DNA of 27,629 bases from a virus: positions 1 through 27,629 of the IMG/VR virus record IMGVR_UViG_3300047369_000307, one strand, 5' to 3'. Shown one piece after another: positions 8,302 through 15,907 of this stretch. The notes under the pieces were generated by a model. It saw only the letters and a list, made by a program, of their open reading frames with translations. It searched no databases and had not been told where the DNA came from. Position 1 is the stretch's first letter; each line of letters starts with the position of its first letter. A program made the translations under genes and the position numbers.

Positions 8302-8350
8302 AAAAAAGGGACGGCCCCACCCCAAAGGAGAGATAGGGGCAGGGCCATCC
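8302..8350 (-). terminator. Intrinsic terminator after the major capsid gene
   Basis: On the minus strand GGATGGCCCTGCCCC, a 12-base loop, then GGGGTGGGGCCGTCC form a 15-bp stem with three G-U pairs, followed by CTTTTTT. It begins 8 bases after the capsid stop codon and is transcribed in the same direction. It should strongly reduce transcription into the connector and tail genes unless antiterminated. Confidence 0.88.
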
Positions 8351-8357
8351 AAACGCT

Positions 8358-9191
8358 CTAGATGCTAGCGTCGAACAACATCTCGCAGCCATAGGTGTCA
8401 TCAAGCTCGCCCACACCATAAATGGCGGTAGCGTTAAGCTCGAAGGCCCGTAGCGATGCGTCTCGTTGCGCTTCGATCTGGAAGTCGCGCTTCATAGCGA
8501 TAGCCAAAGCCTCGCGTGAGAAGACAGCGCCTTTCGCGTCACCAGAACCGTCTACAGTCACATTGGATGACTCGTAGATGTCGATTCCAGCGATGGTTCC
8601 AACGTAAGCGTTAACCATAGCCGTGTTCTGCGCGTCACCACCGTTGGGGTTAGCGAAGGTATTGGTTAGGTTGGCTTTCAGTTGATACGCTTGGAAAGGG
8701 TTTACAACCGCGAAGATGTCGCCTTGTGCCTTGTTGTTACGCAAGGTAGCAGCAGCCTTGAACAGATCAGCAACAGTGATCTCTTGCGCGGCAGCGCCAA
8801 AGGCAGTGCTGAACCCATCGAACAAAGCGATTAGGTCTGCATCCATCTTTGTGGCGATAGCGTTACCCAGTACCGTACCCAACTCTTCAGCAGGGTTGCC
8901 GGCACCCATAGCAGCCAAGTCGGTCAATACTACCTGCGCGCCAACTTCACCAACGGTAATGTCAACAGAGGAAGTAGAAACAGTCGTGCTGGTCAGGTCG
9001 GTGCCTTCGGTTAGGTCAGCGGCAGTGATTGCAGGGTACTTTGGCACCTGAATCGTCTTGCCGGCTTCGTCGCCGATGTTGTACTGCGTCACCAATCCCA
9101 TCATCAGGGATTCTTCTTCAGCGGTAAATCGTGCCTGAGCGATGATGTTCGCAAACAGGTCGTCTAGGGTTGTGCTAGTTGTAGCAGCCAT
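8358..9191 (-). CDS. Major capsid protein (HK97-fold type)
   Basis: 277 residues following the scaffold gene. The N-terminus MAATTSTTLDDLFANIIAQA, the KTIQVPKYPAITAADLTEGT segment, VSTSSVDITVGEVGAQVVLT and the end region AFELNATAIYGVGELDDTYG are typical of coat proteins of marine and P22/N4-like phages that have an HK97 fold without a large N-terminal prodomain. Such proteins form the icosahedral shell with a separate scaffold. A ribosome site AGGACC lies upstream of the ATG. A terminator lies immediately downstream and a consensus promoter upstream of the scaffold gene, so the pair forms a separately boosted unit. Confidence 0.9.
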   Translation of the reverse strand: MAATTSTTLDDLFANIIAQARFTAEEESLMMGLVTQYNIGDEAGKTIQVPKYPAITAADLTEGTDLTSTTVSTSSVDITVGEVGAQVVLTDLAAMGAGNPAEELGTVLGNAIATKMDADLIALFDGFSTAFGAAAQEITVADLFKAAATLRNNKAQGDIFAVVNPFQAYQLKANLTNTFANPNGGDAQNTAMVNAYVGTIAGIDIYESSNVTVDGSGDAKGAVFSREALAIAMKRDFQIEAQRDASLRAFELNATAIYGVGELDDTYGCEMLFDASI

Positions 9192-9216
9192 ATTAGTGGT
9201 CCTATATCAAAGTGGT

Positions 9217-9885
9217 TTATTTGGCTTTCTTCTTTAACGCGGCAAAGGCTTCTCGCCCTCCGTCGTTCCAGTTTTCTACCATGTCAGCCACAGATATAGG
9301 CTTCTGCGTGGAGCCACCAGCCATTCCCTGAGTGCCAGCGCCACCTTGGGAGGCTCTGACAAAATGCGGGTTAGCCGTAAGAAAGTCACCCACCAACTCA
9401 TCAACTGAGAGGGGGTCGGCTTTGTCGTTGTATCTGACTGCGCCGTTATCGTCTAAGACTTCAACCGAACCATCGTCGGAGAGTTTTACACGATTCCGCA
9501 GTAACTGCGATACCTGTTGAGAGTCTACAGCGTTGTGCTTGCTAGCTGCTGTCAGTAACGCACCGTCTATCTTGGTGGTTTCTAACGCGGCTCGCATAGC
9601 GGCAAGCTCCAGATCCTTCTTTTCGACAGTCTGCTTCAGTACCTGCTCGAACTCGCCTTTTTCCTTTTGGCGTTCAATCTGCGCCTGTTCACGCTCAAGC
9701 ATGAGTTGGCGAGCTTCCTCGATGTCGATACCTTCCAGCTTCTTGTCTAGCTTGCGCCTCTCCCTTTGGATTCGATCAGCAACAATGCGATCAAGCTCCT
9801 CTTGGGTAAACGTCTTGCTTTCCTGAACTTCCGTATCCTGCACTGGTTCAGTTTCAGCGCTTCCTTCCATGACTTCTTCGCTCAT
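9217..9885 (-). CDS. Capsid scaffold protein
   Basis: 222 residues from ATG 9885. The ORF is open to 9912, but that upstream ATG lies inside a promoter -10 box, and AGAGGT stands 7 bases before 9885. Acidic N-terminus, long Glu/Lys/Arg coiled coil (about residues 25-115, including FTQEELDRIVADRIQRERRK), then a less charged C-terminal part ending AFAALKKKAK. This composition, with a long coiled coil and a basic C-terminus that would touch the shell, is the hallmark of GP20-type scaffolds encoded immediately before the coat gene. It should direct procapsid assembly and exit or be degraded before packaging. Confidence 0.87.
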   Translation of the reverse strand: MSEEVMEGSAETEPVQDTEVQESKTFTQEELDRIVADRIQRERRKLDKKLEGIDIEEARQLMLEREQAQIERQKEKGEFEQVLKQTVEKKDLELAAMRAALETTKIDGALLTAASKHNAVDSQQVSQLLRNRVKLSDDGSVEVLDDNGAVRYNDKADPLSVDELVGDFLTANPHFVRASQGGAGTQGMAGGSTQKPISVADMVENWNDGGREAFAALKKKAK

Positions 9886-9910
9886 GTGCGAACCTCTTTC
9901 GAGTGGGGGC

Positions 9911-9937
9911 ATTATACCAGCATCACAGGGATGTCAA
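9911..9937 (-). promoter_or_regulatory. Sigma70-type promoter driving scaffold and capsid genes
   Basis: The minus strand reads TTGACA (9937-9932), 15 bases, then TATAAT (9916-9911), with TGG before the -10 giving an extended -10 (TGnTATAAT). Both hexamers are perfect consensus. The 15-base spacer is short, but the extended -10 can compensate. The expected start site near 9904 gives a leader of about 20 bases containing the scaffold ribosome site. Confidence 0.75.
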
Positions 9938-9947
9938 TAGCTGGCGG

Positions 9948-10028
9948 TTACTTTTTAGACTTCTTTTTCTTCTTCTTGCCAATCTGCTTCAGGCTCTTGC
10001 CGTATTTGCTCGGGTTCATCTTCGGCAT
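9948..10028 (-). CDS. Possible 26-residue Lys-rich peptide overlapping the 85-residue gene
   Basis: In a frame different from the longer gene there is a short ORF from ATG 10028 to TAA 9948. It reads MPKMNPSKYGKSLKQIG and then a Lys-rich run ending SKK. An AAGGA motif stands 11 bases before its ATG. Tiny strongly basic peptides of this style occur in phage structural regions. It could equally be the shadow of a purine-rich C-terminus in the overlapping frame, or the -1/+1 alternative end of that gene. I cannot decide which frame is translated. Confidence 0.3.
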   Translation of the reverse strand: MPKMNPSKYGKSLKQIGKKKKKKSKK

Positions 10029-10212
10029 CTTTCTTTTTCCTTGTCTTTTTGGGTAGGGGCAGCAAAACATTCACTATTCCATAAAGATCATCAAATTCTA
10101 GCTTCTCGTCCTCTGGTGCCGCCGCTGCTAACGGCTCCAGCAGTTCGCGGATAGCTGGTGGGATTGGCCGTCTAGCGACCAAATTCTTTGCTCTATCTAG
10201 CTCTTTGCTCAT
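9955..10212 (-). CDS. Small charged protein of unknown function
   Basis: 85 residues starting 4 bases inside the stop of the head-morphogenesis gene (coupled). The N-terminal 50 residues look folded (IPPAIRELLEPLAAAAPEDE, FDDLYGIVNVLLPLPKK). The C-terminal 30 are alternating basic and acidic (KKTRKKKDAEDEPEQIRQEP), ending in a Glu-rich tail. No family recognised. Its place between head-morphogenesis and scaffold genes suggests a head-assembly accessory. An alternative-frame Lys-rich peptide overlaps its 3' end. Confidence 0.65.
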   Translation of the reverse strand: MSKELDRAKNLVARRPIPPAIRELLEPLAAAAPEDEKLEFDDLYGIVNVLLPLPKKTRKKKDAEDEPEQIRQEPEADWQEEEKEV

Positions 10213-11093
10213 ACTTCTTCCTCTACTATTGGTATCCAGCGATGACGGCAGTTGTAGCCGCCACGGACTATGAACGGGTCACCGGCACTTTTACCAGCCC
10301 AACTCCCAGCCCATATCTCAGCTATCTCATCACGGGTGTATGTCTTGTTTCTGTGCTTCTTACAGAATTCTCGGGTATCGCGTATGACGTTGCCCCGATA
10401 CCTAAACTTCTCTATTCCCGCCTGATTAGCGATGTCAATCGTGAGCGAAGCCGAAAACTGGTTGATTGAATCTGTTGCGTAAGTTGTCGCATAACGCCGA
10501 AGGTTATTGCCAAGGCGATCTGAGTTATAAACTCCATGGAGTCTATCAACCGCTGCCTGTTGCGTGGCTCCAGTCGTTGTTTTAGCGACTTCCACCAATT
10601 CTTCAATCTCTGCCTGATCGCTTGCTTGATAGATTCCATTGATGCGCCCTCTGACCTCTTTGATGAAGTCCTGTTTTGACCTGCCAGACAAGGACGCCTG
10701 ATAGACCCCGTTCGCCAAGGCATCCAGTTGTGATTGCGCCAAAGCCTCAAAGCCTTGGAATGATAGCCTCTGAAGCCCTGAAATAACCTGTGGCTGTACT
10801 TTTGCGAAGTCCCCATAAGTGCCTAGCATCTCCTGTAAATCGCCTGAGAGGCCTCTGTAGTCGCCCAGAATGGTCTGTACGCTAGAAAGGTAATCATCCT
10901 CAAGTATTCGGCGCATCTCAGAGCGAGCATTTATCGCCCACTCCAAGTCAAATAGCTTGCCCGCGCTATCTGGCGCCGACTGTATGAGGTCAGCCATATC
11001 CCGCTCGGTTAGGTCAAAAGCATTGGACAAGAATTCCTTGTGCCGCTCCTCCATAGCCTCTTGGATATTTTCATAGACGTCATCTGCCGCCAT
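10209..11093 (-). CDS. Head morphogenesis protein (SPP1 gp7 / Mu F-like)
   Basis: 294 residues directly after the portal gene. The N-terminal two-thirds is helical; the C-terminal domain contains RDTREFCKKHRNKTYTRDEI, EIWAGSW and GGYNCRHRWIPI. The C-x-K-H ... GYNCRH-x-W pattern is diagnostic of the SPP1 gp7/Mu gpF minor head protein domain. In SPP1 this protein binds the portal and is present in a few copies per virion, influencing DNA ejection. Only a 2-base gap separates it from the portal stop. Confidence 0.9.
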   Translation of the reverse strand: MAADDVYENIQEAMEERHKEFLSNAFDLTERDMADLIQSAPDSAGKLFDLEWAINARSEMRRILEDDYLSSVQTILGDYRGLSGDLQEMLGTYGDFAKVQPQVISGLQRLSFQGFEALAQSQLDALANGVYQASLSGRSKQDFIKEVRGRINGIYQASDQAEIEELVEVAKTTTGATQQAAVDRLHGVYNSDRLGNNLRRYATTYATDSINQFSASLTIDIANQAGIEKFRYRGNVIRDTREFCKKHRNKTYTRDEIAEIWAGSWAGKSAGDPFIVRGGYNCRHRWIPIVEEEV

Positions 11094-11095
11094 TA

Positions 11096-12484
11096 CTACG
11101 CCTCAGTCTCCACTGGGAACTGCCCTAAAACCTGGGACTGCCCTTCAATCTCGACATGTGCTTGCGCTAACTTGTCATCATCTAGCACGAGGTCGGCTAT
11201 CTGCTTGTCCACTTCTTGGGATAGCGTGGTAGACCTGACGCCGCTAGCTTTCATTTGCTGCAAAAACAACAACTCTTTGTCGTAGTCGCGTATATCAAAG
11301 GAGTCAGGATAGAACACCTCAACGTCTGGCGTTACGTCTAGCCAGTTGCAGAAGTACGTCCACAAGTGTTCCTCAGCTAACTCTAGCAAGTCGGCTTTCT
11401 CCGATAGTTTGGCGTTAAGCATTTGAAACTCGGTCTGCATGGCAATGCCAGACATCGTCTTAGCTTCTGTGCCGCGTACAGCTCCCATCTGTGCCATACG
11501 GTTAATCGACTCCACCTTGTCCTTGATAGACTCGCGGATGCTGTTGATGTTCTGCCCTGAGGGCTGCAACAGGTACGGCTGAACTGAGTTGTCCATGTCA
11601 TCAGGAACATTGATCACAGCGCCTGCTCCCGCGCTCGCATCTGTGTCGTAGGTCTTAACCAGAGAGGGGTGATTGCTGATGCGGATTAGTTGCTCAATCT
11701 CTGAAAGCTCACTGTAGATGGCCTTTTGCATGTAAGCGATGTCTGACAGGTCACTAATTCCCACCCCACGGGTGACACTGCGCTGAGCCGGTAGATAGAC
11801 CGCTGGAATCTTACCTAGCGGGTTAGCTATCTCGCTAATCATCTGCTCCTTGTCGCCGTCAGACTTCCATTGCTGGATCGTGTCTTTGCGCCAGATGCGG
11901 TAATAACTAACCTTCGTTGTGGCGTTTTCACGGTCTACCGCCTCCCGCAGCTTCAGGTAGGTCAGTTCGAAGCGTCCAGAGGGGGTGCGCTCCCACTTCC
12001 AGTCGAAGACGTTTTCAGGGGTAAACAGCGACAGATAGGGCCGTATGTCTTGGTCTAGCTCCTCCGCTCTCGTCTGCGCGTTGGACTCTGGCTTGTCCAC
12101 AAGAATCCAGACGTGCCCATAAACCGATGACCATATCTGGGCCTGCTTCATAAAACTGTTGAGGCTTTCGCCGTCCAAGTCGGCATCTCTTATCATCGCC
12201 TCTAGCGCTGGGTTATTGGCTAGAGAGTTGAACACGCGAACAGGGGGAGTGCGCCACAAGAACGAACTGTAGATGTGCACCACGTTGCGGCAGTGGTTAT
12301 CAATCGGGGTCAACTGTATGCGTCGGGCATACTCGTTCTCTGACTCATTCTGGTAGCCAGTCAGGTAGTTGCCTGCCTGATACTCCTCACCCCCAAGGTA
12401 TGAGCGAACATAAAGCTCCCACCTATTCTCGTTGGCATCGTAGTCGGGATGTTGATACTCGATATTGCTGGCCACTATGTCCAC
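11096..12484 (-). CDS. Portal protein (SPP1 gp6-like, DUF4055 type)
   Basis: 462 residues between the large terminase and gp7-like genes. The N-terminus has ENRWELYVRSYLGGEEYQ and YARRIQLTPIDNHCRNVVHI with SFLWRTPPVRVF, typical for the DUF4055/SPP1 portal group. A clip/stem region follows (SDLSDIAYMQKAIYSELSEI), then a long helix SIRESIKDKVESINRMAQMG and the familiar GTEAKTMSGIAMQTEFQMLN segment. Twelve copies should form the DNA channel at one capsid vertex. It overlaps terminase by 10 bases. Confidence 0.92.
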   Translation of the reverse strand: MDIVASNIEYQHPDYDANENRWELYVRSYLGGEEYQAGNYLTGYQNESENEYARRIQLTPIDNHCRNVVHIYSSFLWRTPPVRVFNSLANNPALEAMIRDADLDGESLNSFMKQAQIWSSVYGHVWILVDKPESNAQTRAEELDQDIRPYLSLFTPENVFDWKWERTPSGRFELTYLKLREAVDRENATTKVSYYRIWRKDTIQQWKSDGDKEQMISEIANPLGKIPAVYLPAQRSVTRGVGISDLSDIAYMQKAIYSELSEIEQLIRISNHPSLVKTYDTDASAGAGAVINVPDDMDNSVQPYLLQPSGQNINSIRESIKDKVESINRMAQMGAVRGTEAKTMSGIAMQTEFQMLNAKLSEKADLLELAEEHLWTYFCNWLDVTPDVEVFYPDSFDIRDYDKELLFLQQMKASGVRSTTLSQEVDKQIADLVLDDDKLAQAHVEIEGQSQVLGQFPVETEA

Positions 12485-13683
12485 CTCACTGGTTGTTCAA
12501 TTTCTCTTTGCTTCCTGATTGGATATAGGTATTCCACCAGATATCCCAGCGCGTCATTCATGTGGTCGTAGCCATCTTTGTTTGGTTGGCTGGTGCCTTC
12601 TTTGTAGGTTTGTCTTTCCAAGCCCGCGATCGTCTGCTTACACTTGGAGTCAACGAACAGTTTGCGCTCACCCCTACTTGAGCAGAGCCGGCTGTTCACG
12701 CTGTTAATTCTGTCTCTGATAGCAGGGTGACTGTTCCGAACCTTTACCGCAAACCCAGCGTTCTGAAGGATTGATAAGTCTGTCCGCCCTCCCGCGCTAG
12801 TCTTTCTCTGCTTGCTGGCTGGGTCAGGGTATATTGTAATCCTTCTGTCGCCGTATCGCTGCCGTATCTCATCGGCCATTTCATCAGTGTTACTGCCGTA
12901 GATAACTATTTCATCTACCACATGGATAATATCACCGCCCCTAACGCACACAGCGGCGCTCATAGGGTCTAAATTGAAGTCCATGCCTATGTGTAGCTCA
13001 TCAGCTAAACCGCCCCTCTGTACGCTCTCCTCCCTGCTGAATGCGTAGTATATGGTGCCCTGATAATTAACAAAGCGAGCCTCATACTCTTGCTGGAACG
13101 TCCTTTCGTCTAGGTCATTCCGCGCTGCCTCAATCTCATCTTCCTCAACATTACCGCCCTCGATGGTCGTGTATTGGAAGGATTGCCAGCCCTCTTCGCC
13201 ATCCGTCCCTCGCGTCCAGATGTCATAGAAGTGATTTCTGCCTTTTGGCGTTCCTATGAATAATGACTGCCCCTTGCGATCCGATAAACTGGGCCTGAGC
13301 ACCTCATACCATGCTTCAGGGCGCATATCTGCGAACTCATCCAACACCGCAAAGTCTAACGCTCTGCCTCGCAGGTTGTCTGGCTTTTCTGCGCCTTTCA
13401 GGGAGATTGTAGAGCCGTTGCGCAATATCAGCGAGAGAGCGCTTTCGTTCTTCTTTGTAATGTATCCTTCGGGCAGCGCATCTATGAGCATGTCCCAGGC
13501 TATTTCTTTCGCCGCCTTGTAAGTAGGAGCGACATACCAGCAGTTCTGGTTCTTAGCTTTGAGTGCGGCTCGTATCAATTCATGCGTGGACAGGTATGTC
13601 TTACCGAACCGGCGACCTGCTACTACCGCCCTGAACCGCGTTTCACAGAAGAATATGTCATCCTGTGGCTTAGTTAGCTTCAC
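12475..13683 (-). CDS. terL: Terminase large subunit
   Basis: 402 residues. ATPase domain: Walker A GRRFGKTY at 23-30, Walker B FAVLDEFAD at 111-119 (D115, E116), coupling motif FIGTPKGRNHFYDIW at 142-156. RNase H-like nuclease domain: D235 in HIGMDFNLDP, a YPDP segment at 285-288 and D377 in DHMNDALGYLVEY. All expected catalytic acids are present. The enzyme powers DNA packaging through the portal and cuts the concatemer. It overlaps TerS by 14 bases and the portal gene by 10 bases. The packaging strategy (cos or headful) cannot be read from the window. Confidence 0.95.
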   Translation of the reverse strand: MKLTKPQDDIFFCETRFRAVVAGRRFGKTYLSTHELIRAALKAKNQNCWYVAPTYKAAKEIAWDMLIDALPEGYITKKNESALSLILRNGSTISLKGAEKPDNLRGRALDFAVLDEFADMRPEAWYEVLRPSLSDRKGQSLFIGTPKGRNHFYDIWTRGTDGEEGWQSFQYTTIEGGNVEEDEIEAARNDLDERTFQQEYEARFVNYQGTIYYAFSREESVQRGGLADELHIGMDFNLDPMSAAVCVRGGDIIHVVDEIVIYGSNTDEMADEIRQRYGDRRITIYPDPASKQRKTSAGGRTDLSILQNAGFAVKVRNSHPAIRDRINSVNSRLCSSRGERKLFVDSKCKQTIAGLERQTYKEGTSQPNKDGYDHMNDALGYLVEYLYPIRKQREIEQPVRWT

Positions 13684-14011
13684 TCGCTCGCTCTATGACT
13701 ATCGGTGGCAAGTCTTGCGCTTCTGGTTCTTGCTGGTCTGACTGACTGAGCCAGTTCTTGCCTAGCCACACGAGCATTGTCGTGTTCCCATCCATCGCTG
13801 CGCTGTATTGCTTGCGCCTCAAGGACATTTTGCCGTGGCTGGCCTTTTGCTTGAAATACTCCGCAAAACTGATCTCATATTCGCGCTTACAAGCACGATT
13901 CAGCGTATCGTAACTTACCCCCAAAATGGCAGCCTGCTCCTCCCCTGTACAGTGTATGGCGCACATCTTGTTGACCTGATCCCAGTCTATGTCCTTCAAT
14001 GGTCTTGCCAC
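13670..14011 (-). CDS. terS: Terminase small subunit (GTG start)
   Basis: 113 residues starting with GTG, where the preceding stop and the start overlap as TAGTG. Residues about 10-45 form a helix-turn-helix-like unit (IHCTGEEQAAILGVSYDTLN). The later motif YSAAMDGNTTMLVWLGKNWL is very common in small terminases. It recognises the phage packaging site and hands DNA to TerL. The C-terminal tail (DLPPIVIERASEAN) resembles tails that contact the large subunit. Confidence 0.88.
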   Translation of the reverse strand: MARPLKDIDWDQVNKMCAIHCTGEEQAAILGVSYDTLNRACKREYEISFAEYFKQKASHGKMSLRRKQYSAAMDGNTTMLVWLGKNWLSQSDQQEPEAQDLPPIVIERASEAN

Positions 14012-14835
14012 TACACCCCCGTCCTTGGGTCTATATTTTTAGCGCGTTTTCGGGCGCGCTCTGTCGTTACTTTCTTTGCCCTCGCTAGTTCTTCTTTTTT
14101 TGGCAAGCAGTGCTGCAAGTTTCCCAAGGTATAGAATACGACACTAGACCGTTCCCATTTATCTGACGTTGGCTCTATCGCAGTCACACCATGCGGCACT
14201 TTTACGCCGTCGACGATTACTAGCGCGCCATCATCTTGCGCTAACGCTATGCGGTACTGTGGCAGAACGAAATGCCCACCTTTCGCGTGTTTCTTACTTA
14301 TGAGCACATTGCTGTACACGCCACCATAATTTGCTGCGTCTAGGTGGTACCCGATGGCGTAGTTTTTGTTGACGTTTACCGTTGTAAAGGGTGTGCCGGT
14401 TTTCTTCCAATCAGAAGGTATTTTGCGTGAGAACTTTTCAAACTCAAGCGCCACAGATGGAAACCTATCTTTGTAAACCGACCAAAGGTATTGCGCCACA
14501 GTGGCCAAGCCAAAAAATACTTCTGGCTGCGACTTGGTTGGCGCAGAAAACCGACAATAGTCTTCCCGAACAGCTACCCTTGGCAACGCACCAAAGACAG
14601 CGGAATTTTGCACAACGCCTAGCGTCCGAGCCGACTTCTGGCATTTTGCCTTTTTGACACAAGCAGAAAGCGTTGCACTAACCTCTGGCGGCAGCTTTCG
14701 GTATGAACAAACCACAACGCCATCAACTTTGATGTCAGTGTCTTCTGTTACCAGAATGTCATAATCGGCACTGGTTGGTCGCTTTCCTTTGTTCGCTTGG
14801 TAATCGAACGGGTATGTTTTTGGGGTGAGCGTCAT
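14011..14835 (-). CDS. TET/JBP-like 2-oxoglutarate/Fe(II) dioxygenase (candidate DNA base oxidase)
   Basis: 274 residues from ATG 14835 (TAATG overlap with the ParB gene; a GTG at 14841 is the alternative). Residues numbered from the ATG: the double-stranded beta-helix core shows FTTVNVNKNYAIGYHLDAAN with the iron motif H164-x-D166, then GGHFVLPQYRIALAQDDGAL, the distal H215 in KVPHGVTAIE, and R229 in ERSSVVFYTL as the likely 2-oxoglutarate anchor. This order and spacing match the TET/JBP group, which hydroxylates 5-methylcytosine or thymine in DNA, and is seen in phages and kinetoplastids. The N-terminal 130 residues carry several Cys. The C-terminus is Lys/Arg-rich, fitting DNA contact. No cytosine methylase or glycosyltransferase is visible here, so the substrate is open. 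Confidence 0.72.
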   Translation of the reverse strand: MTLTPKTYPFDYQANKGKRPTSADYDILVTEDTDIKVDGVVVCSYRKLPPEVSATLSACVKKAKCQKSARTLGVVQNSAVFGALPRVAVREDYCRFSAPTKSQPEVFFGLATVAQYLWSVYKDRFPSVALEFEKFSRKIPSDWKKTGTPFTTVNVNKNYAIGYHLDAANYGGVYSNVLISKKHAKGGHFVLPQYRIALAQDDGALVIVDGVKVPHGVTAIEPTSDKWERSSVVFYTLGNLQHCLPKKEELARAKKVTTERARKRAKNIDPRTGV

Positions 14836-15434
14836 TACCACCTTGTAGACGCCTCCCTCACTATGCTGTAAACGAGTGAACTATAGTCATCCAGCCCTGT
14901 TGCCGATAGCCCTTTGTCTAGCATAGCAACAAGCGACTCCATCTCGTCTTCATCATAGGCCAACCGTAGTATCTTGGTGTCTCCGTTTAGAAAGTTGTCT
15001 AGCTTCTGTTCTGGCGTCAGGCCGAGCGCCACGCTTTCCGGCTCTGTAAACTCTAAGTCTGATAACTCAAAACCCAACAAACCTATGTCGGCGTCAAGCT
15101 CTTTGAGCCTATCTACTTCGATAGCCAAGGTGTCGTAATCCCACCCCCCGTTCTCGGTCAGTTTGTTGTCTGCTATCACATACGCCTTGCGCTGCGCTTC
15201 CGTCAGCCCTTCAAGGGTTATCGTGGGCACCAACCCCATACCCAGCTTTTGCGCCGCTGCAAGCCTGCCGTGACCTGCGATGATGCTGTTGTGCTCATCA
15301 ATCAGGATTGGATTATTGAACCCGAATTCTTGGATGCTCGCCGCTACTTGCGCCACTTGCTGATCGCTGTGTGTGCGCGGGTTGTTGGCATACGGGATTA
15401 GATCAGTCGTGGATATATATGCGACTTCTAGCAT
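14835..15434 (-). CDS. ParB/Srx-type N-terminal domain protein
   Basis: 199 residues. Residues about 8-95 form a ParB N-terminal domain: LIPYANNPRTHSDQQVAQVA, FGFNNPILIDEHNSIIAGHG and RLAAAQKLGM, then LTEAQRKAYVIADNKLTENG. The GHGR motif and the ADNKLTENGGWD ending are typical of ParB domains linked to phage or plasmid DNA methylases, not of chromosome-segregation ParB (GERR). No methylase domain, DNA-binding HTH or dimerisation domain is visible in the remaining 100 residues. It is joined by TAATG overlaps to the holin-like gene before it and the dioxygenase after it, suggesting a shared role in DNA modification or packaging. Function unproven. Confidence 0.82.
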   Translation of the reverse strand: MLEVAYISTTDLIPYANNPRTHSDQQVAQVAASIQEFGFNNPILIDEHNSIIAGHGRLAAAQKLGMGLVPTITLEGLTEAQRKAYVIADNKLTENGGWDYDTLAIEVDRLKELDADIGLLGFELSDLEFTEPESVALGLTPEQKLDNFLNGDTKILRLAYDEDEMESLVAMLDKGLSATGLDDYSSLVYSIVREASTRW

Positions 15435-15907
15435 TACTTTTCAGCCTTATGGCTTGCGCCAAAGTAGAAACTCACAACAGCGGAAACGATGCCGCCCAAG
15501 TAACCCAAGACCAGATTAATGATGGCCTCGTTCTGCTGATACGGACTGATGGTTACGACGGTGACGTATCCACCAAAGAACAGAAACGCCAACAACGCCA
15601 GAACCTTTGGTGTCCAATCCGCTTTGCCTGATGCTCTGGCATTCTGAATGTCAGCAGTCTCAAGCTCGAAGATGTCCACCTCTAACTCTGCAAGACGGGT
15701 CTTGTAGGCGAGGTCGGCCTTCTTGATCTCTGCTAGCTGTTCCGGTGAGGCTTCACTAAGAGCCTTCTGAACCGCCTGCGGCTCTGCTGGCACCCCAAGT
15801 ACCTGAGCCAGTATTTTCCCCGCTCCGGCCCCTACTGGGCCTCCTATGGCACTTCCTATGGTCGGTGCTACTGCGCCTACCAAATTTTTGATTGAATCCC
15901 ACTTCAT
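15434..15907 (-). CDS. Holin-like membrane protein (HOL3/3TM type)
   Basis: 157 residues. N-terminal Gly-rich amphipathic segment (LVGAVAPTIGSAIGGPVGAG), a middle coiled-coil part (SPEQLAEIKKADLAYKTRLA and following), then two clear membrane helices near residues 103-122 (VLALLAFLFFGGYVTVVTIS) and 130-152 (INLVLGYLGGIVSAVVSFYF) with a short basic C-terminus. This matches the phage holin group with an Ala/Gly N-terminal stretch. It should permeabilise the inner membrane at lysis. It overlaps the DUF5675 gene by 4 bases. Confidence 0.8.
   Translation of the reverse strand: MKWDSIKNLVGAVAPTIGSAIGGPVGAGAGKILAQVLGVPAEPQAVQKALSEASPEQLAEIKKADLAYKTRLAELEVDIFELETADIQNARASGKADWTPKVLALLAFLFFGGYVTVVTISPYQQNEAIINLVLGYLGGIVSAVVSFYFGASHKAEK

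Noticed and set aside
8292-8348. Extension of the small basic protein to the ATG at 8348
   Set aside because: The added 19 codons are the terminator stem-loop; a TTG with an excellent ribosome site follows it.
9886-9912. Upstream scaffold start at 9912
   Set aside because: That ATG lies in the -10 box of the predicted promoter and has no ribosome site; ATG 9885 has one.
14835-15434. Calling the ParB-domain protein a partition ParB that binds the parS-like site
   Set aside because: No HTH or dimerisation domain is visible and its motif is GHGR, typical of methylase-associated ParB domains, not of CTP-dependent ParB.
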